From assembly GCA_948474755.1 (NCBI GenBank), contig CAOLHI010001804.1, forward strand, positions 806,001-870,000: a stretch of DNA of 64,000 nt, in the 5' to 3' direction. Of this stretch, positions 1 to 11,289 are shown piece by piece. The notes beneath the pieces were generated by a model that did no database searches, was not told the DNA's origin, and saw nothing but the letters and a program-made list of their open reading frames with translations. The DNA comes from Ctenosaura bakeri. Lineage: Eukaryota > Chordata > Lepidosauria > Squamata > Iguanidae. The position numbers and the translations under genes are program-made. Numbering within the stretch: position 1 is the first letter of the stretch; each line of letters opens with the position of its first letter.

Positions 1-345
1 GCCCTCTACATTTGCGATTTTGTCATCTGCAGATTTGGAAGTGGGGAATAGGATCCTTCTTACTTCTCATTTCCAAAGCTGGAGGATTTTTCAGAAGTGG
101 GAAATAGGATCCTTCTTACTTCCCATTACTGATGCTTCAAAAGCTTTAGAAGGATCCTTCTTCCTCAAGCCCATTGCCTAACCCACTTGCTGCTTGTCTC
201 TGAGAAACACACCCTATGCTCTGGGAGTGAGTCTTGCCTTCTGCTGTTAGGAAAAGTTTTAGAAGGCTCCTCTCATATACAGTGGGGATAGGAAGCTGAG
301 CAGACCTTTAGCCTGCCTCAAGCTTGTTGCCTTACCCGTTCCCCT
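1..345 (-). mobile_element. Non-autonomous hAT-like element, partial copy
   Basis: This stretch is similar, in reverse complement, to the inner part of the hAT-like element at 52,633-53,302. Both share the GGATCCTTCTTACTTC-type motifs, the 'aagcccattgcctaacccac' block and the Gln/Ser-rich-free, non-coding character. The outer end is cut off by the window edge, so no terminal repeat or target duplication can be seen here. The assignment rests on the better-preserved second copy. Confidence 0.6.
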
Positions 346-917
346 CTGAGAAAAATCCCATCCGTTATTTCACTCCCCTCCTGGTCCTGACTGAGTTTGG
401 GAGAGAAGAGAACAGCTGCATAAATTTTTGAAATTCCCATGTTTCATCCACAGAACCACTGAAATGGAATGAGTGAGGAAAGATACAAGAAACAAAAAGC
501 TTTTCGGTGCAATGATACCAGTAAAAAAGATAGGAGCAAGACAGTACAATTAATAAAGTAGCTAAATCCCAGTTCAGTGCTCCAACCACCAATGAAGAGC
601 TGGTGGACAAGCTGCTGATTGGAGGTCAGAGTAAATCAGCCAGTCATTTGTAACAGCAATCATATGAAGAGGAGCCAAAAACAGCCATGGGCTTTCTATT
701 TCTGCATCTTCCTCCCCCCACCTGGCACACTCATATTCTTGTTGCTGTCCAATTTATCCTGCTCATAGATGCTACTGCCCACTACATAGTGAAGAATTCT
801 AGTAAGGATAGCATGAGAAGTGACAAAGGTATGTGGTGTGTGTGTGTGATGATACAAAAAATGAACATTACAATGAAATTACAATGAAGAAAATAATGCA
901 TTGGGAAGAAAGGTGTT
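346..917. other. Intronic sequence without recognised feature
   Basis: AT-rich single-copy-looking intron. I see no convincing reading frame, RNA gene or repeat here apart from a short TG-rich stretch near 835-850. Confidence 0.5.
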
Positions 918-2140
918 TCATGTTCCGGTTTTGCTTACCTGTAACTGTGTTTTGTGAGTGGTCATCTGTGAAGTCACACAAATAGGTTTGATCTGCACCT
1001 GCAAAGAGTAGCTCACAGAATTCCTGTAGCTAAAGCTGTTACCCCAAAAATGTAGGTGCCACAAGGGCCACCCCGTGATGTCAGATACGTCTTGCAAAAG
1101 TGGGGAATTAATCAGCTCAAAGAGGAGGCTTGTGAGAGGGGGGTAACTTAATGAGACCTTTTCTACCAATGTTTATGGGCTCATGCAGGAAAAGAACCAG
1201 CCAGAGATTTAAAAGTAAACTAAAAATGTGTTTTTATTGGGGAGAATTCACTCATGCATGCACACAAAATACAAACAGTCAAACATTCACACAAGAGCTA
1301 AAGGGAGGAAAAAGCATTATACAGAGAGAGGCTGAGGGGTTTGGGAGGATTTTAATTACCAGTCCAGAAGAGTAGTGAAAAGCAGAAATGTGTTTTGGCT
1401 TAGGTAGGACCTAAGGACAGTTCTCATTCAGGAGCTGGATGGACATCCTGAAATCAGGGGTATTTGTACTCAAAAAATAGGCTTATGGCAGTGGAGGATA
1501 TTTGCAGTTCCAGGTGTGGAACAATAGGAGTTGCAGTACTGGACTATCAACCCATTAATGTTCACAGTGTTTGGATGACAAAGACATAATGTGTGTTGTA
1601 ATAGCTGTCTATTGTGGGTGCTACGAGGGAAGAGGATGGAGTTCAGGTGCACAGGAGATGGGTATCTGTCAATCAGTGTCCTGGTGGGCTTCTCACAATT
1701 AAATTCCATGGGAAATTCCAGCTTCTACTTAAGCCTATTGTCCAGAGGAACAGCGATAATTTGCCTGTCATGTGACTCAGTCTTACCTGGAGGGTGTTTC
1801 AGGTTGACCTGCCTTCCACAGTCAGAATGTCCCACCCCATGGGTTTGACCTCTCTGTCACCTCTCAGGTTTAATTTTGATATCAGTGCCAATTAAAGTGT
1901 GTTGCCAATTACATATGATGCCAATTAGATATGGTGCCCATCCAAACCATACTGATATTGGGGTTTCCCAAAGCAGGACCTTACAAAGCAAGAGTACTTT
2001 TCTCAGCATTTCCTCCAACTGTGCATCTGTCAGCATACCTGCTGTCTGCCTAAGTTCCTGTACACCACAGAATACAAAGGAGAAGACTGGAAAGGAGCTA
2101 TGCCAAGAAAGCCTAGAGTGGGAAGGAAGAAAAGTCATGT
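918..2140 (-). repeat. DIRS-type terminal repeat, left copy
   Basis: Read on the minus strand, this block carries an AATAAAA polyadenylation-like signal near 1,237, then 'tggctggttctt', then a run of C followed by 'cctcctctttgagct'. The same order is found on the plus strand near 22,960-23,100 and, more decayed, near 7,060-7,130. Similarity is clear in the last 250 bases and weak further upstream. It lies just downstream of the recombinase remnant, as a 3' terminal repeat would. Confidence 0.5.
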
Positions 2141-2297
2141 GAGTTCACAGATGACCACTCAAAGAGCCACAGTTAGAGGAAAGCAATATATTCTTTTTCT
2201 TTGTGGTTCTGTGATTCAAGCAAATGGGTAACTGACAACCTCATGTACCTGGAGGAGGGTGCCTGTTGAATCATATAGAGACATAATAGAGGACAAC

Positions 2298-3260
2298 CTA
2301 ACCAAAGCTTGCTTCAGCACAAGCTCTCATATTCAAGCTGTAGTGGTGGATGAATTTGTATGGTTGTGACCAGGTAACTGATTTGCAGATATTAGGCAGT
2401 GACATGTTGACAAGAAAAGCTATGGAAGACACCACAGCCCTTGTGGAATGACCGTGGACAGTGGACAATAGAAGGTTTTTGGCAATATTGCAGGCCAATA
2501 TTATAAGCTACCCAGTTGGACAGTCTGTGATGGTGCAGGATGGCCCTTCCACAGTCCCCCAGAACACATGGATCGTCTTGCAGTGGATCTGATCACCTTT
2601 GTCCTATCCTTATAGGAGGCTACAGCCCAACATACAGCAAGGAAATCTAGGGCTCTTTGGCTACTTAGAAAAAAGACAGGCAGGACCATTGACATTCACT
2701 GCCCCAGATGGCTCTGTCTGTTCCTGTGTTAAGGGTTAAATGTTTCTAGTTTACTGCGCTGCCATAGCAACAGCAGGAGCCTAGCAGTTCTCAGCTTACA
2801 GATCAGATAAGAGTTTCTCTCACAGCCTTGCTGCTTCTGTTCTCATAATAAGCGTAATGTTATGTCTGGTAAGATTGTTTGACAAGTGTCTACTTAAAGG
2901 ACCGCCTGAAAAACAGGCAGTGTGCATTCTGCATTCTCTTTGGATTCTTGTATTCTGGTTTTTTTCTTTTTACTGTCTCTGATGGATTTTACTTAAGCTT
3001 GCTGACCATGTAACCAAGCTTTGCTCTTCAATAAACTGTGTAGTTTTTAGACCAAACTGAATGGCCTCATTCACTGGCAGCTTTATGGGACTTGACAAGT
3101 TTTTGTCTTGCTTTTAAGGGCAGCTAAACTGTGGGTCATGCTAGCATTCCAAGCATGCCCCCTTGCATTTTCCGACAAGGACCACATCCTGTCCCAAGTG
3201 AAACTCTGTTACCACCCTGGGAAAGAAAGGAGATGTTTGGTTTTAAGACCATCTTGTCTT
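2298..3260 (-). pseudogene. DIRS tyrosine recombinase remnant
   Basis: On the minus strand the translation shows a tyrosine-recombinase C-terminus: the H-S-T-R box (HGHSTRA), a following ICK..TWSQP segment and a FI-H-H-Y-S tyrosine box. These supply the catalytic His, Arg and Tyr expected of DIRS recombinases. An upstream segment (2,501-2,720) holds 'SSQRALDFLAV' and 'YKDRTK'. The frame is interrupted by stops and split by a 460-bp solo LTR at 2,727-3,186; the coding trace resumes at 3,187 with a 'FHLGQ' segment. Non-functional. Confidence 0.7.
2727..3186 (+). mobile_element. Solo LTR (460 bp) inside the DIRS recombinase
   Basis: The block begins TGTTAAGGG, ends GACCACA and is bounded by the perfect 5-bp direct repeat TCCTG at 2,722-2,726 and 3,187-3,191. 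An AATAAA signal lies near 3,031. Removing it rejoins the recombinase coding trace on the minus strand. TG...CA ends and a 5-bp duplication fit a Ty3/Gypsy-type LTR left by LTR-LTR recombination. Confidence 0.72.
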
Positions 3261-4369
3261 TATGAAAGTTAGTGAAAGGTGGATCACATCTGAGAGCTGC
3301 TCTCTATGAGCTGAAGTCACTATTGTCAGAAATACCATTTTGAAGGTAGGGTGTGCATATCACATGTTGCCAAAGGCTGAAAGGATATGGCCTTTAGACC
3401 CTTCAGCACTAATGGGAGGCTACAAGCTGCTGTCAGTAAAGATCTCAGTGGAAAAAGGTGAGAGTGTCCCTTGAAGAATGTTATCAGTAGAGGGTGAATA
3501 AACCAGGATAAAGAAGACAAAGATTAGGAATCTGTCACAGTTGACACCAGGTACACCTTGACAGAGGTTTTACTGAGCCCTTTATGGACCAGAAGGGTCA
3601 GAAACTATAAGATTTGCTCTACTGAAACTGATGGAGGTGAACAGTTAGGCTGCTGGACAAATCAGAGAAACAATTCCCACTTTTAACAGAATGGTCTTCT
3701 GACAGAGGGTTTTCTTGCTGCCTCCATGCACATTCATGCAAGGGTGTCAAGGAGTGATGGGCCAGTATGTGAGATGCAAAGTCTGCAGGTCCAGATGCCT
3801 GATCTGAACCTAGTCCTGGGATAGGAGATCTGGCCTGTCTAGAAGCCAAAGGCAGCAAGAGCGGATCAGATGCATGGGAGGAGCATTGTTGTCAAGTGCA
3901 CCAGGAAGTGACAAGAATACGGTGAGCCTGGGTGTCTCCCAGCTTTGCAATCAGTTTGGTGAGAAGTGAAAATGGGGGAGAAGTTTTCTCTGTGATATAG
4001 GAAGGCATCTCATTTGTGGCCCCCTAAGAACTTTTGTATTTGGCATTATCTTGTGATGCAAGGAGATCAGTCTTTGGAGTTCCTCATTAAGAAAATGGAT
4101 TGCAAAGCACAAGTGGAGTCAGCCCCCATTTGTGGGAAGTTGTCTGGCTCCAGCTTACGGTGTCTGCACTGCTGTTCTCCTCAGTTGCTCACATGTTCCT
4201 CTGAAGGCAATAAAGTCAGAGAGGCCAAAAGATTCAGAAGGACATGAATGTCCTGTGTTCTGGTCCTCTTGTACCTTGCCAACGATGTAGCTATGTGGCT
4301 GAGATGGAGCACTTTGTCAAATGGGAGAAATACCTTGGCCATTTGGGAGTCTACTGTTGGTTATGTGAA
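3192..4369 (-). other. Decayed DIRS interior between recombinase and RT
   Basis: By position this should hold the RNase H and the start of the recombinase. I see only scattered coding-like segments with many stops and cannot assign a domain with confidence. Confidence 0.4.
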
Positions 4370-4890
4370 TTCCATTCCTTGAGTAGGCACAAGGTTGGAT
4401 TTTTTTTCTTCTTCAAGAGAAGTCCCAGTGAGGATAGCATGCTCAATGTTCTGTGCAGACGAGGGTAGAGGCAATGGTGGGTGGGAATCCAGAGGAGCCA
4501 ATCATCTAAATATGGGTAAATGACAAGGCCTCAAGTTCTGATATGAACAACCACCACAACCATGAATTTGGTAAATACCCTGGGAGTCCTGGAAAGGCCA
4601 AAGAGTAATACTGGATATTGATAGCAATGACGGATGATGGCAAATCTCAGAAAGTGATGGCAGGAAGATTGAATCATGACGTGAAAATAAGCAACATGGA
4701 GGTTGATCATCGTGAACTTGTCTCCTTTGTGTTGTAAGGGAAGGACGGAAGAAATCATCACCATCCTGAACTTCCTCAGCAAAATGTACTCATTTACATC
4801 TTGGAGGTCTGGGACTGGAAGGAACCCTCTTTGGAGTAAAACCCCATGTGGTTTTGATTATTTGGACCTTGCTGTGTAGACCCTTTTTCT
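4370..4890 (-). pseudogene. DIRS reverse transcriptase remnant
   Basis: The minus strand encodes a recognisable RT palm: a 'PVPDLQDVNEYILLRKFRM' segment, an 'AYFHV' block, 'RFLRFA'-like spacing, 'YQYPVLLFGLS' and then the catalytic Y-L-D-D followed by WLL at 4,501-4,512. This is the DIRS pattern. A stop precedes the catalytic box and others follow, so it is a relic. It sits upstream (in transcription) of the recombinase remnant, the usual DIRS gene order. Confidence 0.78.
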
Positions 4891-5589
4891 TCAAGGAGAA
4901 TCTGAGATGGTGGTGTGATCCTTATATTCCCCTCTGGTGGGAGCTGACTCAATTTGACAGCATATGCCCTGAGGATGAGAGTGAGAACCCAGGAGTCTGA
5001 TGTGGTAAATTAGTGGTAAAAGGGGCTTAAATAGGCATGATGCAAGGTAGTTGAGATTACTTCTGGAAAGCTTCCAATGCTCTTCTCATATAAGAAGTTG
5101 ATTTCAATTTCACTTGTGAGTGTTAACAAAATAAAGATAAGGAGGATTAAGAAGAGTGCTGGTAAGAGCAGCTGGAGAAAGACTGAGTCTGCACTTTCTG
5201 ATGGGGCCTTGATGTGGCTTGCTTCAAAGGCAGTGGGAATCACTACAATTTTTTGGCAGTAAAATAGAGCTGGAAGAGGCCTTTTGTGTCAAATGGGAGA
5301 TCTTCTATTTCACTATGTGTGTTGGATCTGAGGTGAGATATATAGAGCCAGGCAAATCAACACAAAGAAAGAACAGAGGCATGTTATCATGCCGTACACC
5401 CCCACTCCATGATATGATATAATTGACAAATATCATTTAATTGTCATGAAATATAAATTATATACTCTTATGGCTGAAAAGCCATGATGACAAAGAGGAC
5501 TGGCTGAACATGTGCAAAAGTAGGTCAGATGGGACATCAAGGCATGGCCAGATCATAGTCAAGGAAGCTCAAGTGTTAATGAGATTGCA
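4891..5589. other. Decayed DIRS 5' interior
   Basis: AT-rich sequence between the RT remnant and the next terminal-repeat copy. A gag would be expected here, but nothing recognisable remains, so this part is either deleted or too diverged. Confidence 0.35.
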
Positions 5590-5919
5590 AATGAACCCTC
5601 AATGACTCAACCTTACGATACAATAGCACCCAAAACTGCCTCAACAGAGCAACTGATTGTCTTCAACCCACTTCCTCTTCCCACCAAAATTCTCCTTTGT
5701 TTCCTCACCTGCCCAGACATGATTCCCATCAGTGCTTTGTCACCTAATGCTAACGCCATTAGCTCATTCTGGACCTCACTGTCTGTTCTGCCAGAGAACT
5801 CAAGGTGGAAACAGGGTAGTTAAACTCTGGCTCTGAGCCAGACAACTCGTAGTACTATGGACATTGGCCATCACTCTCCTGCTCCAATTCTAGTTCTTGT
5901 ACTACTCTCAGACCCTTAA

Positions 5920-6231
5920 TGTCGGGATGCTCTCCATATTAAGTAATGGGACATGTATTCTGGCATAAGTAACAGCCTGCTTGTACCAGAGAAGCCTAGG
6001 TACCAGAGACCGTTAGGTAAACACTTGCTAGGAATGTGCTGATAAGCGCTGTTTGACTCTCACGGCTTCAAGATCTCTAGGCAAAGGGGAAGGAATGCTG
6101 GGGAATCTTAAGCTCTTGCATTTCCTTTTAAATGGTAGTCTCCTCACTAATGTCTTGTACAGTTTACTTCACTCCAAATAAATAGTGTTCATGCACTGTA
6201 CTATTTGTATGAGTGGATTCAATTCATGACA
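5920..6231 (+). mobile_element. Solo Gypsy LTR (312 bp)
   Basis: Begins TGTCGGGATG, ends CATGACA, and is closely similar over its length to the 323-bp LTR at 8,517-8,839, which heads a Gypsy element. The flanks are CTTAA on the left and CTTAG on the right, a 5-bp duplication with one change. The two halves of the host repeat rejoin when it is removed. An AATAAA signal lies near 6,177. Confidence 0.75.
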
Positions 6232-6436
6232 CTTAGTCTGAGCCACATCTCTTCATCTCTTCTCTGCAGGATAGGTAAATATCACCCACTTCTCCCTAAT
6301 TTCTCACTATCCAATTTTTTCTTCCTTTCCTTTGGTTAGCCTTGTGTCTTTGTGAGACTGCTTGGATCTTGTGCATGATTGTGATGTCCCTCAATAAAAC
6401 ATACTTTTAATTTCTAACTTGTGTCCCTGAACTGAA

Positions 6437-6989
6437 TCATAGAATCATAGAATCATAGAAATTCAGAGTTGGAAGAGACCACACAGGCCATCCAGTCCAA
6501 CCCCCTGCCATGCAGGAACACCCTCAAATCAATCCCGACAGATGGCCATCAAGCCTCTGCTTAAAAACCTCCAAACAAGGAGCCTCCACTACACTCCGAG
6601 GCAGCAGATTCCACTGCCGGACAGCCCTGACTGTCAGGAAGTTCTTCCTGAGGTTCAGGTGGAATCTCCTTTCCTGCAGCTTGAATCCATTGCTCCTTGT
6701 CCTGGTCTCTGGAGCAGCAGAAAACAAGCCCCCTCCTTCCTCTATGTGGCATCCCTTCAAATATTTAAACATGGCTATCATGTCCCCTCTTAACCTCCTC
6801 TTCTGCAGACTAAACATACCCAGCTCTCTAAGTCTATCCTCATAGGGCATGTCTTCCAGGCCTCTCACCATTTTGGTCGCCCTCCTCTGGACTTGCTCCA
6901 GCTTGTCAATATCCTTCTTGAATTGGGGTGCCCAGAACTGGACACAGTATTCAAGATGGGGTCTAACCAAAGCAGAGTAGAGTGGTATT

Positions 6990-6990
<1 letters not shown>
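6437..6990 (-). mobile_element. CR1 LINE, 3' fragment
   Basis: Starts with three AATCATAG units, the reverse complement of the CR1 3' terminal repeat, and runs into an open minus-strand frame of the RT C-terminal region ([40 protein letters not shown]). It is 5'-truncated at about 6,990, where a TG repeat begins. Almost collinear with the copy at 42,868-43,712. Confidence 0.92.
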
Positions 6991-7038
<48 letters not shown>

Positions 7039-7056
7039 TATATATATATATATATA
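6991..7056. repeat. (TG)n-(TA)n microsatellite
   Basis: About 18 TG units followed by about 14 TA units at the truncated end of the CR1 copy. Confidence 0.95.
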
Positions 7057-7207
7057 GGTGTAAAAGATTCTGTAAGGTTACCCCCCATCCCACAGGCCTC
7101 ACTTTAAGCTAATAATTACCCACTGATTCACAATGGCACTGATATCATGGGTGGGCTTCTGAATCACTCACCTATTGGGATAACGGGCAAATAGCTTAGT
7201 CTAACAA

Positions 7208-8516
7208 TCAGCACAGTGAGAATGCATCAGGATTTGTTGGATAATCTGTGGATTTCTGCTTTGGGCAAGTTTCTTTTCTTTGTTTGGGATTTTTTCCAGC
7301 AGGGATGACATCTTCTTTGAAAGCACTTGCTGATAAGCTTTCATCTGGGCTTGGAAACTTGAGATTCAAAAGAGAGGGCCACATCAGAGTAGACATTCCT
7401 GCCCACTGCTTACACGCAGTGACCATCCTTGCCTGAAGGTGCTGGGTGGACCTTATCCTTCCCCTTCAATTGTGCCTCTACAATTACAGAGTGTGATGCA
7501 GGATGCTTAAACAAGAAAGAGGAATTGTCATCTTATACTCTGTAAAGATTCTTCATCATTTGATATGTTGAGAGATATTTGAGAGATCTAAAGGGTGCAT
7601 TTTGTTAGGATTGGTGATCAACTTCCAGAAGCAAAGACAGGATCAGAAGAGACACAAGAGGAGTTGATTTTGATGGAAGTCTGAAAAGCCAGTTATATAT
7701 TTGTGGATGAAGATACTTTCACCTCCTGATCCAGTGCTGAAACCACACTTTGTAACTGGTCTATGTAGTAGGACAAAATGTTATTGGATAGAGACAATAG
7801 ATGCCTGTCAATCACTGTGAGGTGTGATGAAGTCAAAGCTCATCTGGATTCTGGAGCTGGCAGGCCTCTTGGCAGCAAAGCTAGATCTGCCCTCTTGGAT
7901 TATTGACTTTAGTCTTTGGTGCACAAAATCAGTATAGGTGTAGGTACCACCACATGATTCCACCCAAGGATCAGATTCACTGATAGAGTTGGATTTGGAT
8001 TCAGGTCCTCAGGTGTTGGTTTGGACATTGTAGGAGAAGGTGTCACTTCCTGTGATACAGGCTGTGGCCTCTGGAGAGTGTCCTCAGAATTTTGAGATGT
8101 TTTATCTTCTATCCATGATCAAGCCCGACCCCCACCATTGTATTGGAGGGGGAGGTCCCCAAGGATATATCAGAGGCAAGGCATGAAGTGAAAATTGATA
8201 CATATCCCAGTAATGTCAGTCATGACATCTTTTAGAGGAAGATGTCTTCAACCCACTCATATGTCCCTTGAAGCAAATGGATGGTAAAATGTCCACAATG
8301 AGATGATTGTGAATATTGAAGTGGAGAAGGACAATGAGTCTGAGATCTATCACACCATCTGCATTGTGGTGAATAAGAAAAGAGATTTAGAGATACACTT
8401 AGATCTACATTGAGTCCTTTACATAAGGGAGCAACAACAGGATCCCTCTGAACATTGAAGAGAGACTATATCCCCAATCTCCACATCAGAATAAGCTGTC
8501 ACAATTGGACCTTCTT
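7208..8516. other. Unassigned repeat-like intron, possible DIRS gag trace
   Basis: The minus strand has a 72-codon frame at 7,208-7,426 with Lys/Pro-rich composition next to the terminal-repeat end. A second terminal-repeat copy at 23.1 kb is likewise followed by a minus-strand gag-like piece. The link is positional and weak. I recognise nothing else up to the LTR at 8,517. Confidence 0.3.
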
Positions 8517-8839
8517 TGTTGGGATGCCCTCCATATTAAAGTAATGGGATATATAGTCTAGCATAAGTAGCAGCCTGCTTGTAACCAAAGCAGCCTAGGT
8601 ACCAGAGACCGTTAGATAAACATTTGCTAGGAATGTACTGATAAGCGCTGCTTGGCTCTCATGGCTTCAAGGTCTTCAAGGTCTCTTGGCAAAGGCGGAG
8701 GGAAAGAAGGGATTCTAAAACTCTGGTATTTGCTTTTGAACTGCAGTATCCTCACTAAAGTCTTGTACAATGTACTTCACTCCAAATAAATAGTGTTTAT
8801 GCACCATACTATTTGCATGTGTGGATTCAGTTCCTGACA
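8517..8839 (+). repeat. 5' LTR of the truncated Gypsy element
   Basis: Begins TGTTGGGATG and ends CCTGACA, with AATAAA near 8,784. It matches the solo LTR at 5,920-6,231 over nearly its full length. No second LTR is present downstream. Confidence 0.78.
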
Positions 8840-9124
8840 GAGTGAGGAGACTCCCAGCAAATTCTACAACATGTACCAAACATCTGGAGAAGAACTGCTG
8901 GAAGAAGGATCAGCTGGTGGAGCCACCAAGACCCAAGGTGATGAATGAGCTGAGGGAGCCGAACTGGACCCCAGACAGCCCACGGATGCGCAAGCTAAGG
9001 CACAACCTGTGATTCCTGTGACTACCCTGATTACTGGTCAAACCTGGGCCTAGGGAGAGCATCCCAACACGGCTCACAGACAACACCACCACCACACTAC
9101 ATGATGGGATGTTACAACCAGTGA

Positions 9125-10000
9125 AACTAACCTGTTAGAGCAACTTTTAGCCAAAGAAGAAGTGGAACTACAACGAGAAGAAATATCCAGGCTGAGAGCT
9201 CAGCTAGCTGACTGGAGGATCCTGATACTTCAGCTGGGACTTGCTGAATAGCAAGTGCCTGCAGCAGCAGCACCCTCTGCTGCAGCCCCTGCACCTCCTG
9301 GGGGACTGGCGCCTCAAGCAGGGCGAGACCTTTTCAAGAGATGAAAGTCACGTATGATGGGGAAGGAGCTACTCTTAATTATTTTCTCAACATGGTCTCC
9401 AAGTATATGGCTGACTATGGGAACAGCTTCAACGACGATGCCGCCAGGGTGAGACACCTGAACCAGCACTTCAAAGGTGAAGCAATGGAGTGGGTCGCCA
9501 GTTTGTTTGACTCCTGAGCTGAGTAAACAGTAGACCTCCAGCTGTTCATGCATCATCTCAGAGAGGTTTGAAGACCCCTTTATTCACGAGCAAGTCAGAC
9601 ACCAACTCAGGAAGCTGCGCCAGGGAAAAGGAACCATTGGAGAGTATACCCAGGAATTTAGAAAATTAGCGACTAAGGTCCTATAATGGAAAGACGACAT
9701 ACTTCAGCAGTTTTTTCAGGATGGATTGAGCCCCACCATTCTGGATCAGTGCCTTTCTCAAGGAAACCCAGCCAGTCTGTTGGGAAGGAAGAAGCTAGCT
9801 GGTGAAGTAGAAAGCCTCCTGGAAAGTGTCCAACTCTCCAGACAAAGACAAGCCCAAGAAAGTGGCCGCAGAACTCCGGGAGCTAGAAAATCCACCTTCC
9901 TAAGCAGTGAAGAAAGAAACGACTTCGCAAAGGGACCTGTTTCATATGTGGGAAGAGAGGTCACATTGCTAGTGATTGCAAAAACTAAAATAAGGCCACG
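9125..10000 (+). pseudogene. Gypsy gag remnant
   Basis: Translation begins with a charged helical stretch (LLEQLLAKEEVELQREEI) and continues through a Gypsy capsid-like region: 'YDGEGATLNYFLNMV', 'FKGEAMEWVASL', 'RERFEDPFIHEQVRHQLRKL' and 'QGKGTIGEYTQEFRKLA'. In-frame stops near 9,517 and 9,685 break it. The capsid has the layout of Gypsy gags from which vertebrate RTL/PEG10-type genes descend. A Lys/Arg-rich tail follows. Confidence 0.75.
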
Positions 10001-10151
10001 GAGGAAAAATCAACGACTCCCTCCACCAAGCCCACATCCCGCAGGACCAACACCCTGAAGCCTCAGACCAAACGCCTGGGTGGTGGACCCTCCGCTTGGA
10101 CCTGCAATGACGAGGACAGCTCCAGTCAACCTCAGGCTCTGACAGCAATGA

Positions 10152-10535
10152 GTGGGACCCAGACCAGTCGGCAAATGTAAGTACAGCCAAAACTCAACAT
10201 GTATATGTTACAGTAGCTTTACAAGGGACAGATGGAGAGTTAAAAAGTACCAGGCATTGGTTGATTCAGGATGTACCACAGGCTTGCTGAACCCCGTAGT
10301 GGCCAAAGAGCTTGCTGTGGAGTTTGAACCCCTCAAGAAGGCCATCAGATTATTGCAAATGGACAGCTTGCATATGGCAGGAGGCCCCATCCAGGAAAGG
10401 ACCAAACCCATTCCTGTTCAGGTGGGAGGCATCTGGGGGCACTTGAAATTCCTAGTACCAAACAAAATTGGATTCCAAGTAGTCCTCAGGTATGATTGGC
10501 TAAAAAGACACAATCCCAGAATTCACTGGACCTGA
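10152..10535 (+). pseudogene. Gypsy aspartic protease
   Basis: An open stretch of 127 codons carries the retropepsin active site 'ALVDSGCTTG' followed by 'PIPVQVGGIWGHLKFLV' and a terminal 'YDWLKRHNPRIHW'. The catalytic Asp is present. It lies between the gag tail and the RT, as in ordinary Gypsy elements. No intact gag-pol frame connects to it. Confidence 0.78.
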
Positions 10536-10559
10536 GGCATCCTAGAACAAACAAAAAAC

Positions 10560-11130
10560 GCCAAGGAAGTGCCGAAACTATCAACACCAAACACGGCACT
10601 CAAGCTTAGCTCCAAGGAACTGCAGAAAATCCTGCAAGAGTACTGGGACCTGCAGAAGGTGTTTGAGGACCATGAAGCAGATTAACTCCCACCGCATAGA
10701 GACTTTGACTGTAAATTAAGGCTGATAGGTGGTGCCAAAATTCCCAAGCCAAAAATTTACCTCATGAACAAACAGGAGCTAGAAGCCCTAAAGAAATTCC
10801 TGAACAAAAATTTGCAGTGTGGCTTTATTAAGTCTTCCTCTGCACCAATAGCTAGTCCAATATTTTTTCTGACAAAAAAGGGACAGAGGAGACCCCCCCC
10901 AGACTCATCATGAATTACAATTTAATAAATCAAGCAGTACTGCCTAATGCTTACCTGATTCTGCTCACAGCGGATGTAATGGGCCAACTGGTTACGGGTA
11001 AATACTTTACGAAACTAGACCTCAAAGAGGCTTTCCACCAAATTAGAATGGACCCTGACAGTGAATGGCTCACCACCTTCTTAACTCTTCTGGGGAATTG
11101 CCAATGGATAGTCCTTCCTTTTGGAAGACG
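10560..11130 (+). pseudogene. Gypsy reverse transcriptase, N-terminal part
   Basis: Frame-broken RT: 'SSKELQKILQEYWDLQKVFEDHEAD', then 'GFIKSSSAPIASPIFFLTKKG', and then 'FTKLDLKEAFHQIRM' and 'QWIVLPFG'. These correspond to the conserved blocks just before the catalytic YxDD, which is itself missing because the element is cut at about 11,130. Confidence 0.8.
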
Positions 11131-11289
11131 AAAAAGCTCTCTGAATCTTCTTGAGACGGTGATGCTCACTGGAGGATGTAGTGTTACAGCTGATATTTTG
11201 AATCCAGATACCAGTTCATGGACAGAACCAAAAGCAGAGGTGTGAAGTGGACACTCAGATTCAATGATAGTCAGCTCTAAAGGAGCTTG

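Larger units (their letters stand above)
918..7207 (-). mobile_element. Degenerate DIRS-type (tyrosine-recombinase) retrotransposon
   Basis: Minus-strand remnants of a reverse transcriptase (about 4,370-4,890) and a tyrosine recombinase (about 2,298-3,260) occur in the order and with the motifs typical of DIRS elements, which integrate with a recombinase instead of an integrase. They lie between two oppositely oriented copies of one long terminal repeat (918-2,140 minus; 5,590-7,207 plus), an arrangement expected of DIRS inverted terminal repeats. The element carries later insertions: solo LTRs at 2,727-3,186 and 5,920-6,231 and a CR1 end at 6,437-6,990. Frames are broken throughout. Outer boundaries are approximate, and whether the terminal repeats belong to this element is inferred. 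Confidence 0.6.
5590..7207 (+). repeat. DIRS-type terminal repeat, second copy, interrupted
   Basis: 5,590-5,919 plus 6,232-6,430 align with 14,190-14,473 plus 22,809-22,990: shared 'tgctttgtcacctaatgct', 'cttgtagtactctt'-like, 'taaatatcacccactt' and 'gagactgcttggatcttgtg' blocks and a following AATAAAA signal. The distal part resumes at about 7,057 with 'aaaagattctgtaaggttacccccc'. Insertions are a solo LTR, a CR1 end and a TG/TA microsatellite. Orientation is opposite to the copy at 918-2,140. Confidence 0.55.
8517..11130 (+). mobile_element. Ty3/Gypsy retrotransposon, 3'-truncated
   Basis: A 5' LTR is followed in order by a gag remnant (about 9,125-10,000), an aspartic protease (about 10,240-10,533) and the first part of an RT (about 10,560-11,130). 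The sequence then turns abruptly into a CR1-type LINE, so the 3' part of pol and the second LTR are lost. Stops and frame changes show it is inactive. Its LTR family also left a solo LTR at 5,920-6,231. Confidence 0.82.

Noticed and set aside
1151..1375. Small plus-strand genes in the first 8 kb
   Set aside because: They overlap the minus-strand DIRS relic and its terminal repeats and have no protein character.
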